Counted from the first letter of the stretch, positions 44,602-54,857 are shown. The stretch: DNA of 64,000 nucleotides from Gammaproteobacteria bacterium (GCA_028284675.1 JANQRI010000008.1:62001-126000); one strand, 5' to 3'. Notes: generated by a model from the sequence alone, not told the origin. Program-made: numbers and translations.

Positions 44602-45293
44602 CTACACACGAGGCCGGCAGCCTCCGGCAGGATGCCGCCCGATTACGCCGCTGTATGATAATCGCCACGGTATTTACGTTAATACCGTGGCTTTTAAAAA
44701 CCATCGAAACAATATACGCCCTGGACTTTGTTCAATACGGGATACACCCGGGAACGATAAACGGTTTGGCGGGCATTCTGTCAGCACCGTTGATCCATGG
44801 TTCCTGGGCACACTTGAGCGCCAACACCGCGGCGTTATTAATTCTCGGCACCGCACTATTATATGGTTATCCGCGCGCAACCCGGATTGTATTGCCAACC
44901 GTATATCTGGGCACCGGCATACTGGTCTGGCTGTTCGCCCGACCGGTTTATCATATCGGCGCGAGCGGCCTGACATTCGGCATGATGTTTTTCATCAGCA
45001 CAATCGGCATTCTGCGTCGGGATAAGCAGGCGATTGCGCTGACCTTGACCGTGTTGTTTTTATATGGCGGTATGCTGGGCGGTTTATTTCCGGAAACCAC
45101 AGGCATTTCGTTCGAAACACATATTGCCGCCGCCTGCCTGGGAATATTACTCGCATTTCCATGCAAATCACTGGATCCGCCGCCGCAACGGGCGCCTTAC
45201 AGCTGGGAGTTGGAGGAGGATGATCAGGAAGAGCTGGAACTGAATGAATTCGATGAAGAGTCAACGATCAAACAGGATGACGATCCCCGGTAA
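44598..45293 (+). CDS. Rhomboid family intramembrane serine protease
   Basis: 231 residues, six predicted membrane helices. The catalytic Ser123 is in HIGASGLTFG and the His partner is His175 (FETHIAAACLG); HGSWAHLSANT (His72, Asn76) supplies the oxyanion-side residues. The C-terminal 40 residues are strongly acidic and cytosolic. It cleaves substrates inside the membrane. It is the third gene of a hydrolase-NADAR-rhomboid run. A small 6-bp hairpin (45285-45301) spans its stop codon but has no T tract. Confidence 0.93.
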   Translation: MTTHEAGSLRQDAARLRRCMIIATVFTLIPWLLKTIETIYALDFVQYGIHPGTINGLAGILSAPLIHGSWAHLSANTAALLILGTALLYGYPRATRIVLPTVYLGTGILVWLFARPVYHIGASGLTFGMMFFISTIGILRRDKQAIALTLTVLFLYGGMLGGLFPETTGISFETHIAAACLGILLAFPCKSLDPPPQRAPYSWELEEDDQEELELNEFDEESTIKQDDDPR

Positions 45294-45319
45294 ACCCGGG
45301 GACCACCCTGAAAACAATG

Positions 45320-46354
45320 TTATCCGCTAAAAGTAGTTTTCCCGTTTGAACGAAGGTCTTCACAGGCCTGGGTAATACGCTTGGCCATATTTGTTTCGGC
45401 TGCTTTTAAATAGCTGCGGGGATCATATACTTTCTTATTACCAACCTCGCCCTCGATTTTTAACACGCCGTCATAATTTTTCATCATATGCTCAACGATC
45501 GGACGGGTGAATGTATATTGGGTATCGGTATCGACATTCATTTTAATCACACCGTAATCCAGGGTTTCATGAATATCGGACAGCTCCGAACCCGAACCAC
45601 CATGAAACACCAGATCCAGCGCCGCGGCCGCACCGTGCTTATCAGTGATGGCTTTTTGTCCGTCGCGCAGGATTTTCGGGGTTAACTTCACATTACCCGG
45701 CTTGTAAACACCGTGCACATTCCCGAAAGTCGCAGCCAGCATAAAGCGGCCGTTCGGTACCTGTGACAGCTGCTCGTAGGTGTACAGCATATCTTCCGGT
45801 GAGGTATAAAGCTTCTCTGCCGGTATACCTTCATTATCCATACCGTCCTCTTCACCACCGACCACGCCGGTCTCGACTTCGAGGATAATCTCCAGCGGCG
45901 CACACTCCTCCAGCAACTCTTTCGCAATACTGATATTTTCCTGCAACGGTAAAATTGAACCGTCAAACATATGCGAGTTGAACAGATTCGGCTGCCCCTG
46001 TTCGCGGCGGCGCTTGGTTTCGGCCATCAGCGGCTTGATAAAGCTATCGAGCTTGTCCGCCATGCAGTGGTCAGTATGCAGTGCGATATTGACGTTGTAC
46101 TGCTGCGCCAGCAGGTGCACATGCTGGGCGATTGAAATGGAACCGAGCACGGTGTCTTTCACACTGGTGCCGGATGCAAACTGCCCGCCACCGATGGACA
46201 GCTGGATAATGCCGTCGGAACCGGCATCGGCGAACCCTTTTAGTGCAGCATTCGCGGTTTCAGTAGACGTCACATTAATGGCCGGGAATGCAAAGTGATT
46301 TTCTTTTGCTGTGTCCAGCATTTTGCAATATTGCTGATAATTTACGACTGGCAT
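45320..46354 (-). CDS. fba: Class II fructose-bisphosphate aldolase
   Basis: 344 residues. The zinc-ligand motif ALHTDHC, the catalytic LEVETGVVGGEEDG segment, the phosphate-binding LVFHGGSGS and the IKMNVDTD motif are all present and in order. The length and the EEDG insertion fit the class IIA group found in E. coli FbaA and yeast. It interconverts fructose-1,6-bisphosphate with dihydroxyacetone phosphate and glyceraldehyde-3-phosphate. Monocistronic and cytosolic. Confidence 0.96.
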   Translation of the reverse strand: MPVVNYQQYCKMLDTAKENHFAFPAINVTSTETANAALKGFADAGSDGIIQLSIGGGQFASGTSVKDTVLGSISIAQHVHLLAQQYNVNIALHTDHCMADKLDSFIKPLMAETKRRREQGQPNLFNSHMFDGSILPLQENISIAKELLEECAPLEIILEVETGVVGGEEDGMDNEGIPAEKLYTSPEDMLYTYEQLSQVPNGRFMLAATFGNVHGVYKPGNVKLTPKILRDGQKAITDKHGAAAALDLVFHGGSGSELSDIHETLDYGVIKMNVDTDTQYTFTRPIVEHMMKNYDGVLKIEGEVGNKKVYDPRSYLKAAETNMAKRITQACEDLRSNGKTTFSG

Positions 46355-46625
46355 TTCTGGTTTCTCCTGAGTACTGACGGGACGCCGCTGCGCCCCGGCC
46401 CAATCATATTTACGGTTGATTTGCCGATAAGCAAGGGAGGGCGCATTCTAGCAGATTTTTATGCCGGGCCGAACGGTAAATGCGCCGCATCGGGATATAT
46501 TCCGGACCTGCCGATTACCGCTGTTTTTGCACCGGTTATCGGGACACAGGCCACTCATCCCTGGATCGGCGCCGGTTATCGGCAAACCCATTAATTTTCC
46601 GGCCAAAGCTGGTATACAGGTAACC

Positions 46626-47189
46626 ATGAAACAAAAAGGCGTAACACTAATTGAACTGATGATCACGATGGTAATGGTTGCCCTGCTGGCATCCGTTGCG
46701 GTCCCAAGCTTTTTGGATACAGTCAAAAGCAACCGCGTCACCTCGAACATCAATAAACTCACCACAACACTGAATCTCGCACGCAGTGAAGCAATCCGGC
46801 GGGCCGGCAATATAACGGTCTGCCGCAGCGGCAACGGCACCGGCTGCGCCACCAGCGGGGCCTGGACCCAGGGCTGGATCGCATTCGTCGATATCGACGG
46901 CGACGGCGTAGTTGAGGCAGCCGACGGCGACGAAGTGGTACTGGTCAACGAAGCGCTGCCCGGGGCTGACACCACATTGATGGCCAGTGCGAATGCCGCC
47001 GACCGCGTGACCTTTAACAGCCGCGGATTTGCACCGGGTTTCAGCGCAACATTCACACTGTGTGACGACCGCGGCAACGCCGAAGCCAAAGCGGTGATTA
47101 TCTCGAATACCGGCCGGGTCCAGCGGGCGGTCGATACCGATGCTGATGAGATTGAAAATGACGATACGGGAGCAAATCTGTCATGCTGA
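46626..47189 (+). CDS. fimU: Minor type IV pilin FimU/FimT (GspH-like)
   Basis: 187 residues from the ATG at 46626; the same frame is open further upstream but without a leader. The class III leader MKQKG precedes VTLIELMITMVMVALLASVAVPS with Glu at +5, cleaved by prepilin peptidase and N-methylated. A GspH-type beta domain follows, with LARSEAIRR and cysteine pairs. First gene of the minor-pilin operon; its stop overlaps the pilV start by seven bases. Minor pilins prime pilus assembly and position PilY1 at the tip. Confidence 0.9.
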   Translation: MKQKGVTLIELMITMVMVALLASVAVPSFLDTVKSNRVTSNINKLTTTLNLARSEAIRRAGNITVCRSGNGTGCATSGAWTQGWIAFVDIDGDGVVEAADGDEVVLVNEALPGADTTLMASANAADRVTFNSRGFAPGFSATFTLCDDRGNAEAKAVIISNTGRVQRAVDTDADEIENDDTGANLSC

Positions 47190-47638
47190 CCGGAAAATAT
47201 AATGCATATAAATCCAACCGCGGATTTACATTAATCGAGGCACTGGTTTCATTGCTGGTCTTTTCGATCGGCCTGATGGGTATTGCCGGACTACAGATGA
47301 CTTCCCTGCGCAGCAGCACCAGCGCTCACTGGCACAGTCAGGCCACCTGGCTGGCCTATGAAATGTCCGACAGAATGCGGGCCAATCAGCTTGGCGTCGA
47401 TAACGGTGATTATGATCTGGTTGATACCGCAAGCCCGCCCAGTGACCCGGGCTGTATGTTGACCGGCTGCACTCCGACGCAGATGTCAGACCTTGATAAA
47501 TACGACTGGTCGCTATCGATTGACAATCTGCCGAACGGTGTCGGCACCGTGGTCCGCAATAACAACCAGTTTACGATCACAATCACCTGGGACGAAGCGA
47601 ACGGTCAAACCAATTTTGCGATGACGGTTGAGATATGA
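47183..47638 (+). CDS. pilV: Minor type IV pilin PilV
   Basis: 151 residues. The leader ends NRG before FTLIEALVSLLVFSIGLMG with Glu at +5, followed by LAYEMSDRMRANQ, the segment typical of PilV. It overlaps both neighbours (seven bases with fimU, four with pilW), so the operon is translationally coupled. Confidence 0.92.
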   Translation: MLTGKYNAYKSNRGFTLIEALVSLLVFSIGLMGIAGLQMTSLRSSTSAHWHSQATWLAYEMSDRMRANQLGVDNGDYDLVDTASPPSDPGCMLTGCTPTQMSDLDKYDWSLSIDNLPNGVGTVVRNNNQFTITITWDEANGQTNFAMTVEI

Positions 47639-48618
47639 ACATGAGAATTATAAAACGGCAACAAGGTTTGTCACTTATCGAGGTGATGGTCGCACTGATC
47701 CTGAGCCTGTTTTTGATCGGCGGCGTGTTGCAGATTTATTTAAGCAATAAAAGCAATTATCGTTTAACTGAAGAACTCGCACGAGTGCAGGAAAACGGCC
47801 GCTTTGCGCTGGAAATGATCACCCGTGACACCCGGATGGCTGACTACTGGGGTTGTGCCGGCGTGGTCAACAAAGCAAATGTCAGCAATGCGCTGAACTT
47901 CACTCCCGGAGATGATTTTGATTTTACCGGTAACACCGGTATAGCAGGCGTGGATGACAGCAATCCCGCCACACCGGATGAGTTGATCCTGCGGGGTGCA
48001 TTCGGCGCATCAGCCTTTTTAATGGGCACCCCGGCCTCCCAAACCGCCAATCTGGAAATAGCGACCGGCAATGACCTGGAAATCGGCGATATCGTAATGG
48101 TTGGCGATTGCGAAAATTCCGATATCTTCCAGATCAGCAATATCATCGGTAGCAGCACCGAAGACGAAATTGAACACGCCACCGGCGGCACCGGCACACC
48201 GGGAAATGCAACACCGACCCTGTCTAAAATTTATCAGGAAGACGCCCAGATTATGCGGGTCGCAAGCTTCCGTTATCATGTCGCACCCGGTATCAATGGT
48301 GAACCGGCGCTGTTCCGCCAAACCGATGGCGGCGTTGATAACGAACTGGTCAGCGGGGTTGAAAACTTTCAGGTGCTGTTCGGCGAGGATACCGACGGTG
48401 ACCGTACCGCAAATCGTTATGTTTCCGCCGATGCACCACCCGATTTCAATAATATCGTAAGTATTCGTCTGAACCTGTTGATACGTTCTCTCGATGATAA
48501 TGTCGTAAAAACCCCGCAGGTTTATTCTTTTGCCGGCGCTGCTCCGGTCACCGCACCGGATAACCGCTTGCGGCATGTATTCACATCCACGATTGCAGTG
48601 CGCAATAAGGCACTATAA
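47635..48618 (+). CDS. pilW: Minor type IV pilin PilW
   Basis: 327 residues. The leader ends QQG before LSLIEVMVALILSLFLIGG, and LARVQENGRFALEMITRDTRMA is the PilW signature. A further in-frame Met at codon 3 is an alternative start. The large C-terminal domain is beta-rich with disulfide candidates (WGC, GDC). It links the minor-pilin complex to PilY1 at the pilus tip. Confidence 0.92.
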   Translation: MNMRIIKRQQGLSLIEVMVALILSLFLIGGVLQIYLSNKSNYRLTEELARVQENGRFALEMITRDTRMADYWGCAGVVNKANVSNALNFTPGDDFDFTGNTGIAGVDDSNPATPDELILRGAFGASAFLMGTPASQTANLEIATGNDLEIGDIVMVGDCENSDIFQISNIIGSSTEDEIEHATGGTGTPGNATPTLSKIYQEDAQIMRVASFRYHVAPGINGEPALFRQTDGGVDNELVSGVENFQVLFGEDTDGDRTANRYVSADAPPDFNNIVSIRLNLLIRSLDDNVVKTPQVYSFAGAAPVTAPDNRLRHVFTSTIAVRNKAL

Positions 48619-48632
48619 GAGAGGAACAGGCA

Positions 48633-49181
48633 ATGCTAAAACACCCTCGCTCACACACCAATCAAACAGGCGCCGCATTGATCGTCAGCCTGCTGATTCT
48701 GTTGGTCATGACCCTGCTCGGCTTATCATCGATCAACTCAACCCGGCTTGAAGAAAAAATGGCCGGGAATACGCGCGATATGAATTTATCACTGCAGGCA
48801 GCTGAATCCGCATTGCGGATCGCCGAGGATTATATCAATACCACCGTGCTGCCCCCGTTCGACGGCAGCACCGTCGGCCTGTACGCCAAATCCACCACCG
48901 GAAAAAATCTCTATGAAGACCCGGCCTGGGACTGGGATGTTGATGCAATTGCGTATGATGCGACCGTGGTTAACGGTTCCACACCGGCTTCAATTCCCGG
49001 CATCAGCAGTCAGCCCCGCTATTATATTGAAGAGGTCAGCTCAACCAATACCGCCGGCAGCAGCCTGGTGATCGGACTCGCTCCGAAAAACAACAAAACC
49101 ACTTACTACCGAATTACCGCCGGTGGGCTGGGTGCGTCACCCAATTCACTGACAATTCTGCAATCAATGTTTAAACGTTGA
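48633..49181 (+). CDS. pilX: Minor type IV pilin PilX
   Basis: 182 residues. The leader ends QTG and the hydrophobic stretch AALIVSLLILLVMTLLG lacks Glu at +5, as is common in PilX and other GspK-like pilins. RLEEKMAGNTRDMNLSLQAAESALR is the typical continuation (quoted in part). An AGAGGA ribosome site precedes the start. Part of the tip complex with PilY1. Confidence 0.9.
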   Translation: MLKHPRSHTNQTGAALIVSLLILLVMTLLGLSSINSTRLEEKMAGNTRDMNLSLQAAESALRIAEDYINTTVLPPFDGSTVGLYAKSTTGKNLYEDPAWDWDVDAIAYDATVVNGSTPASIPGISSQPRYYIEEVSSTNTAGSSLVIGLAPKNNKTTYYRITAGGLGASPNSLTILQSMFKR

Positions 49182-49222
49182 TTGAAATCCTTTTGATGTA
49201 GTTACCATAGCAGGTGTTCAAT

Positions 49223-52200
49223 ATGGACATAAGAAAATACGCAAGACTCGGCAAGCAAACTTTTAACGCGGCATTACTGTCTGCACTGACAATGCATACG
49301 GTCAGCGCGCAAAGTACGCTAAACATCTCACAGGTACCGCTATTCGTATCCCAGTCTGCGGACCCGCTGGTGATGCTGACGATGTCGAAAGACCATCAGC
49401 TGTATTACAAAGCATACAACGATTTTAGTGACCTGGTTGGCTTAACCGCCGACTCACCTCCGGATGGTGTTGCTGATACCACTTATGTGCATCATTTCGA
49501 TTATTACGGTTATTTCGATACCGATACCTGCTACTCCTACAATGCCGGATCAGGGCGCTTTGTACCGCAATCAAGCGCCAACTCCGATAATTACTGTGAC
49601 ACGGTATCCGGTGACTGGAGCGGCAACTTTCTGAACTGGATAGCGATGACCCGGATGGATATTATCCGCAAAGTACTCTATGGCGGTTACCGGTCTACCG
49701 ATACCGGCAGCCTGACCGTGCTGGAACGAACATACCTGCCGCCGGATGCGCACAGCTACGCGAAATACTATAACGGCACGGATGTAGGCCGGCTGACACC
49801 CTTCGGTGGCTCAGTCACCAACAGTAGCGGCAACCCACTGGATGACGGCATTACCTTTTGTAATACCACCTATGACACCAGTTCTTTCAACTCACAAAAC
49901 TCAACCCGTCCACCGTTAATTCGGGTCGCACGAGGCAATTTCAGCCTGTGGGGTGCAAACGAGCGGCGTCAGTGCTACTGGTCCGAAGAGGAAAACCGTT
50001 CAAATGCAAACAACCCGGCAGTGTCAGGTATCGATGCACACAGCAGCAACCCCAGTCGTATCGGTGACGGCCTGGGTTCACTGGATTATACCGCCCGGGT
50101 CGAAGTCTGCGGCAGCACGCTTTATGGTAACGAAAACGAAACCTGTGCCGTCTACCCGAACGGTAACCGCAAACCCATCGGCTTATTACAAACCTATTCC
50201 GACGGCATCCAGTTCGGCCTGTTAACCGGCAGTTACAACCGAAATATATCCGGTGGTGTTGTCAGAAAAAATATCAGCGCGATTACCGATGAAATCAACA
50301 GCAACGACGGTACATTCACAAACGTACCCGGCATTATCGAGTCGATCAATCTGCTTAGAATATACGGTTACCGCTACAACGGCGGCACCTATTTAAGCGG
50401 TTCAGGCGATAACTGTACTTTCCAGTTAACCGATATCAATGAGGGTGATTGCACCAGCTGGGGTAATCCGATATCGGAGATGATGCTGGAAACAATCCGT
50501 TATTTTGCGGGCCAAAGCCCGACCAGCGACTTTGACACCAATGACAATAACCGGATCAGCGGCCTGGTCAATGTCAGCAGCTGGCAGGACCCGCTGAATT
50601 CCGGTAACTACTGTGCCTCCTTAAACACTGTCGTGTTCAATGCAAGCGTCAGCTCTTATGATGACGATCAGTTGGGGGGATTCTCTGCATTACCGGGTGC
50701 CGGAACATTGTCCTCACTGGTCGACACCATCGGTACTCAGGAAGGTATCAGTAACTCTGTGTTTATCGGCGAGAATGGCGGTGGTGCCAGTGACCTCAAA
50801 TGTAGCCCGAAATCGCTAAGCGCATTGAGCAATGCCAAAGGCATCTGCCCGGAAGCCCCGACTCTGCGCGGTACTTACGATGTCGCCGGCCTGTCATACT
50901 ATGCATACACTAACGACCTGCGCCCCGGCCTGCAGGATGATCAGCACCTGAAAACCTATGCGGTCGCTTTGTCACCGGCATTACCGAAAATCAATGTCGA
51001 TATGGGCGGCGGTAATACTGTTACGATTCTGCCCGCTTATGAACTGGACCACCCCAGCCGTGGTATCGGTGCCGGCACCCTGGTTGACTTCAAAATCGTC
51101 GAGCAAACCCCCACTTACGGTAAGTTCTATGTAAACTGGGAAGACAGTGAGCAGGGCGGTGACTATGACCAGGATATCTGGGGTCTGATTGAATATCAGC
51201 TGGTCGGCGCCGGACCGGTTTACAATCAAATTACAATCACTACTGATGCAATTGCCGAATCGACCGTGAATGACCAGGGTTTTGGTTATGTGATTTCCGG
51301 CACCACTCAGGACGGTTTCCATGTGCATAGCGGTATCGAAGGCTATGACAACGACCCTGACAATGACGGCTTCGATGACAGCGGCGTGCTGGCCTGTAAC
51401 AACTGCCAGGTCGGCAACCCCGCTACCTCGCACACCTATACCGTCGGTAACAGTACTGCGCAGCTGATAGAACAACCGCTGTTCTATGCAGCCAAATACG
51501 GCGGCTTTAACGAAGAGGCAGCCAATGAAAACGACCTGCCGGATATTCAGGCCGAATGGGACTCGGACGGCGATAACACCCCGGACAACTACTTTTTCGT
51601 AACCGACCCGAACGAGCTGGTCGTACAGATGGGCAAAGTCTTCGATGCGATCTCAAAAACCAAATCATCTGCCGCATCGGTTGCTGCGAACTCCGCAACT
51701 CTGGACACCGGCACCACGATCTACCAGGCACAGTTCAACAGCGGAGTCTGGGAAGGTGATCTGATCGCGATTCCGATTAACCAGGACGGTACCCTCGGCA
51801 CACCGGACTGGTTCGCCGCAGCCCAGCTGGACGGCACTGACCCGAATACCCGGACCATCATCACTTATGACCCGACCGCAAATGCCGGTACCGGTGGCGG
51901 CATCCCATTCCGCTGGACCGGTGCAAGCGGCAGCATCAATACCGCACAAAGAGCCGCGTTAAACCTGAACCCGTTAACCAGTGTCGACGACGGCCGCGGC
52001 GAAGACCGCTTGAATTATTTGCGCGGCGTTGAGACCAACGAGCAGAAAACCGGTAACGCCGGCGCAATTTTCAGAAGCCGCGCGAGTGTGCTTGGCGATA
52101 TCATCAACTCAACACCGGTATTCGTCGGCGGACCGGCTTTCGGTTACCCGGATGATATCGAAGGCGCCAGCAATCTTTATTCAACATTCGCAACCAATTA

Positions 52201-53722
52201 TGAAAACCGTACACCGATGATCTATGCCGGCGCGAATGACGGCATGTTGCACGCCTTTAATGCGAACCCCGCGAGCAGCGGCGGCGGCCGGGAAGAGCTT
52301 GGCTATGTTCCAAACCTGGTGTTCTCGGAACTCAATGAGCTGACCAATACCAGCTACAGCCACCAGTTCTATGTTAATGGTGCGCCGACGGTGGTTGATG
52401 CGTTTATCAACGGCAGCTGGCGTACTGTACTGATCGCCGGACTGGGCGCCGGCGGTGCAGGTTACTTTGCGCTGGATGTGACCAACCCAAGCGGCTTCAA
52501 CGAAGCGAATGCGGACTCAATTGCATTATGGGAATTCGATGAAACCGTTGCACCGGCCAACTTCGACACCGACGGCAACGGCAGCTTGGATATTGACGGC
52601 GACCTGGGTTCGTCTTTCAGTCGCGCCAGTTTGGTGAAAATGCAAAACGGTGACTGGGCCGCAATATTCGGCAACGGCTACGGCAGCCCGCGCGGTGAAG
52701 CGGCTCTGTATATCGTTAACGCCAACGACGGCAGTCTGATCAAGAAAATCCCGACCGGTGTCGGCACTCCCTCATCACCGAACGGGATGTCATCACCGGC
52801 AGTAGTCGATATCAACGGTGATGCAATCGCCGACTACATCTATGCCGGCGATCTGGACGGTAATCTCTGGAAATTCGATGTGACCAGCAGCAGTGTATCA
52901 AACTGGGAATCAGCGGTTAGTTCAGGATCAACACCGCTGCCATTCTTTAAAGCTGAAATCGGCAGCCCGGCGGTATCACAACCAATCACCTCTTTGCCTG
53001 AAGTCAGCGCGAACCCGAACGGTCCTGGTCAGATGATCTACTTCGGTACCGGCAAATACTTCGAGATTGGTGACGACATTGTAACCGGCGCAACCACACA
53101 GACTTTCTATGGAATAATGGATATCAATTCCAGCAGCCCGTCGACACTGACCCGCAGTACTTTATTACAACAAACCGTATTGCTGGAAACCACCGAGCAA
53201 TTCGACCCGGCCAACCCTGAGTCGAGCTTCGATATCCGGCAGATCAGCAACAACACGATCGCGAACAATCAGGACGGTTGGTATCTTGATCTGATCTCAC
53301 CGGCACCACCGACAGGCTTTGGCGAAATTGGTGAGCGGGTGATCACCGATCCGATCTTTAAAAACGGCCGTGTCATTTTCACCACGCTGATCCCGTCGGT
53401 CGCACCTTGTGATGCGGGCGGTACCGGCTGGCTGATGGAGCTCAATGCATCCGACGGCGGCCAGACACCCGAATCGGTCTTCGATCTAAACCTTGACGGC
53501 GTGATCGATGAAAATGATGAAAGCAGCGCGAATGAAGTCGTGAACGGCAAACGCTCCAAAGTCGGCGTACCGCAAAAACCGACCATCATTGAAGCCGGTG
53601 AGAAAGAGTACAAATACGTGAGCGGCTCTAAGAGCGCCTCGGGCGGACCGCAGGTTGAGGTTACCACCGAAGCTTCCGGTGCATCCATCGACGGACGCCT
53701 GTACTGGCAGCAAATTCAATAA
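49223..53722 (+). CDS. pilY1: Type IV pilus tip adhesin/assembly factor PilY1
   Basis: 1499 residues from the ATG at 49223 (a GTG three codons earlier is also possible). A signal peptide ends SAQS (about residue 32). The N-terminal half (about 33-900) is variable and Ser/Thr/Asn/Gly-rich with many cysteines. The C-terminal PilY1 propeller starts near 960; MIYAGANDGMLHAF and YAGDLDGNLWKFD are family signatures, and the latter follows a calcium loop DINGDAIAD near residue 1196. A second DxNxDGxID calcium-like loop lies near 1424. PilY1 caps the pilus, promotes extension against retraction in a calcium-dependent way and mediates adhesion or surface sensing. The operon ends with pilE 19 bases later. 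Confidence 0.93.
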   Translation: MDIRKYARLGKQTFNAALLSALTMHTVSAQSTLNISQVPLFVSQSADPLVMLTMSKDHQLYYKAYNDFSDLVGLTADSPPDGVADTTYVHHFDYYGYFDTDTCYSYNAGSGRFVPQSSANSDNYCDTVSGDWSGNFLNWIAMTRMDIIRKVLYGGYRSTDTGSLTVLERTYLPPDAHSYAKYYNGTDVGRLTPFGGSVTNSSGNPLDDGITFCNTTYDTSSFNSQNSTRPPLIRVARGNFSLWGANERRQCYWSEEENRSNANNPAVSGIDAHSSNPSRIGDGLGSLDYTARVEVCGSTLYGNENETCAVYPNGNRKPIGLLQTYSDGIQFGLLTGSYNRNISGGVVRKNISAITDEINSNDGTFTNVPGIIESINLLRIYGYRYNGGTYLSGSGDNCTFQLTDINEGDCTSWGNPISEMMLETIRYFAGQSPTSDFDTNDNNRISGLVNVSSWQDPLNSGNYCASLNTVVFNASVSSYDDDQLGGFSALPGAGTLSSLVDTIGTQEGISNSVFIGENGGGASDLKCSPKSLSALSNAKGICPEAPTLRGTYDVAGLSYYAYTNDLRPGLQDDQHLKTYAVALSPALPKINVDMGGGNTVTILPAYELDHPSRGIGAGTLVDFKIVEQTPTYGKFYVNWEDSEQGGDYDQDIWGLIEYQLVGAGPVYNQITITTDAIAESTVNDQGFGYVISGTTQDGFHVHSGIEGYDNDPDNDGFDDSGVLACNNCQVGNPATSHTYTVGNSTAQLIEQPLFYAAKYGGFNEEAANENDLPDIQAEWDSDGDNTPDNYFFVTDPNELVVQMGKVFDAISKTKSSAASVAANSATLDTGTTIYQAQFNSGVWEGDLIAIPINQDGTLGTPDWFAAAQLDGTDPNTRTIITYDPTANAGTGGGIPFRWTGASGSINTAQRAALNLNPLTSVDDGRGEDRLNYLRGVETNEQKTGNAGAIFRSRASVLGDIINSTPVFVGGPAFGYPDDIEGASNLYSTFATNYENRTPMIYAGANDGMLHAFNANPASSGGGREELGYVPNLVFSELNELTNTSYSHQFYVNGAPTVVDAFINGSWRTVLIAGLGAGGAGYFALDVTNPSGFNEANADSIALWEFDETVAPANFDTDGNGSLDIDGDLGSSFSRASLVKMQNGDWAAIFGNGYGSPRGEAALYIVNANDGSLIKKIPTGVGTPSSPNGMSSPAVVDINGDAIADYIYAGDLDGNLWKFDVTSSSVSNWESAVSSGSTPLPFFKAEIGSPAVSQPITSLPEVSANPNGPGQMIYFGTGKYFEIGDDIVTGATTQTFYGIMDINSSSPSTLTRSTLLQQTVLLETTEQFDPANPESSFDIRQISNNTIANNQDGWYLDLISPAPPTGFGEIGERVITDPIFKNGRVIFTTLIPSVAPCDAGGTGWLMELNASDGGQTPESVFDLNLDGVIDENDESSANEVVNGKRSKVGVPQKPTIIEAGEKEYKYVSGSKSASGGPQVEVTTEASGASIDGRLYWQQIQ

Positions 53723-53741
53723 GAAAAAGGGAGGCAGCAGG

Positions 53742-54161
53742 ATGACGATTTATAAAACCAAAACACATGGCTTTACGCTGATCGAACTGATGATCGCGGT
53801 CGCAATCGTCGCCCTGCTGGCCTCGATCGCATTACCTTCATACAATGCGCATACAGAGAAAACCCGGCGGGCCGACTGCAAAGTGGCATTAAGCACAGTT
53901 GCCCAACAACTCGAACGCTGCATGACGCTCTACGGTGATTACACTTCGGCAAACTGCCCGGCGCTGATCACCGGGTCGGATGAAGGTTACTATGACGTTG
54001 CCGTGGTACGCACAGCCACCACGTTTACCGCAAGCTGTGCGGCAGCCGCCGGCAGCCCGCAGGCCAATGATGATATCTGTGTGACGATGACGCTGGCCAA
54101 TACCGGAGCACGCACTGCAACCGACTCCAGCGCAACCGACTCAACCGCAGAGTGCTGGTAA
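53742..54161 (+). CDS. pilE: Type IV pilin-like protein PilE
   Basis: 139 residues from the ATG at 53742, preceded by GGGAGG; a longer frame reading from 53655 is inside pilY1. The leader ends THG before FTLIELMIAVAIVALLASIALPS with Glu at +5. The short C-terminal domain carries paired cysteines (DCKVAL, CMTLYG, SCAAAAG, ECW), which would form the D-loop disulfide. In this operon position it is the PilE minor pilin rather than the major pilin PilA. Confidence 0.9.
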   Translation: MTIYKTKTHGFTLIELMIAVAIVALLASIALPSYNAHTEKTRRADCKVALSTVAQQLERCMTLYGDYTSANCPALITGSDEGYYDVAVVRTATTFTASCAAAAGSPQANDDICVTMTLANTGARTATDSSATDSTAECW

Positions 54162-54172
54162 CTCGCCCTGCA

Positions 54173-54850
54173 TCATCGGCTTAAAATAAATTCCACAGGC
54201 ACCTGATAAACATATTCAGCTTTACCCAAACGCAACTTTGGCGGCAGCGGCGGAAAAGGATTTGCTTTTTGCACCATGGTTTCCACTGCTTTATTCAGCA
54301 TTGTGAAACGAGAAGGTTCCAGTAGCCGAAAATGAATTAACCGCCCTTCGGCCGTAATTGCAAACTCAAGCAGAATAGTGGCTTGCATCTGACGGCGCCG
54401 GGCCGCCGCCGGATAGCGTTTATGCCGCTCAAGCCAGGCTAATAGCTCTCCAGTATAAACAATCTCCAGCTCCTGATTACCTCCACCGGCGATGCTTTCA
54501 CTGCTGCCAACAACTTCTTCTTCCATTACCGAATCCATTAATGCGTCGTCGATTAATTCTTCCACTTCCAGCGGTTTAATCTCAGTCTGCACAACCGGTG
54601 CGGGTTTTGGTAAAGGTTTTGGCTTGACAGGCACTTGCTGCGGAGGCCGGCTTATTTTTTTTTCTATCGCAGGCAAAGCCAGTTTTTTTAAACCGATTTC
54701 AATACCATCGCGGCCCTGCGCTTCTGCGCCATTATCTGTTATTGACACCCTGTAGTTAACGAAAAACAGCAGGTGTATCAACAAAGCGAAGATTAATGCA
54801 AACAACCAGTGTTGCTTATTAAAAGTCTGATTATCAATGGCTGTATACAT
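54173..54850 (-). CDS. tonB: Energy-transducer protein TonB
   Basis: 225 residues. One N-terminal helix (about 14-34) is followed by a Lys/Pro-rich periplasmic spacer (about 60-90, KPKPLPKPAPV) and a C-terminal TonB domain (about 135-225) with YPAAARRRQMQATILLEF. It couples proton-motive force from ExbB/ExbD to outer-membrane receptors. Last gene of the iron operon, convergent with pilE (11 bases apart), seven bases after exbD. Confidence 0.94.
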   Translation of the reverse strand: MYTAIDNQTFNKQHWLFALIFALLIHLLFFVNYRVSITDNGAEAQGRDGIEIGLKKLALPAIEKKISRPPQQVPVKPKPLPKPAPVVQTEIKPLEVEELIDDALMDSVMEEEVVGSSESIAGGGNQELEIVYTGELLAWLERHKRYPAAARRRQMQATILLEFAITAEGRLIHFRLLEPSRFTMLNKAVETMVQKANPFPPLPPKLRLGKAEYVYQVPVEFILSR

Positions 54851-54857
54851 ACGGTAT

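Noticed and set aside
45285..45301. Small hairpin at the end of the rhomboid gene as a terminator
   Set aside because: Only 6 bp of stem, includes the stop codon and has no T tract.
48019..48576. Long minus-strand frame inside pilW
   Set aside because: Shadow of the pilW coding sequence; composition follows codon structure of the real gene and no ribosome site is present.
50981..51475. Minus-strand frame inside pilY1
   Set aside because: Antisense shadow with no start signal or family likeness.
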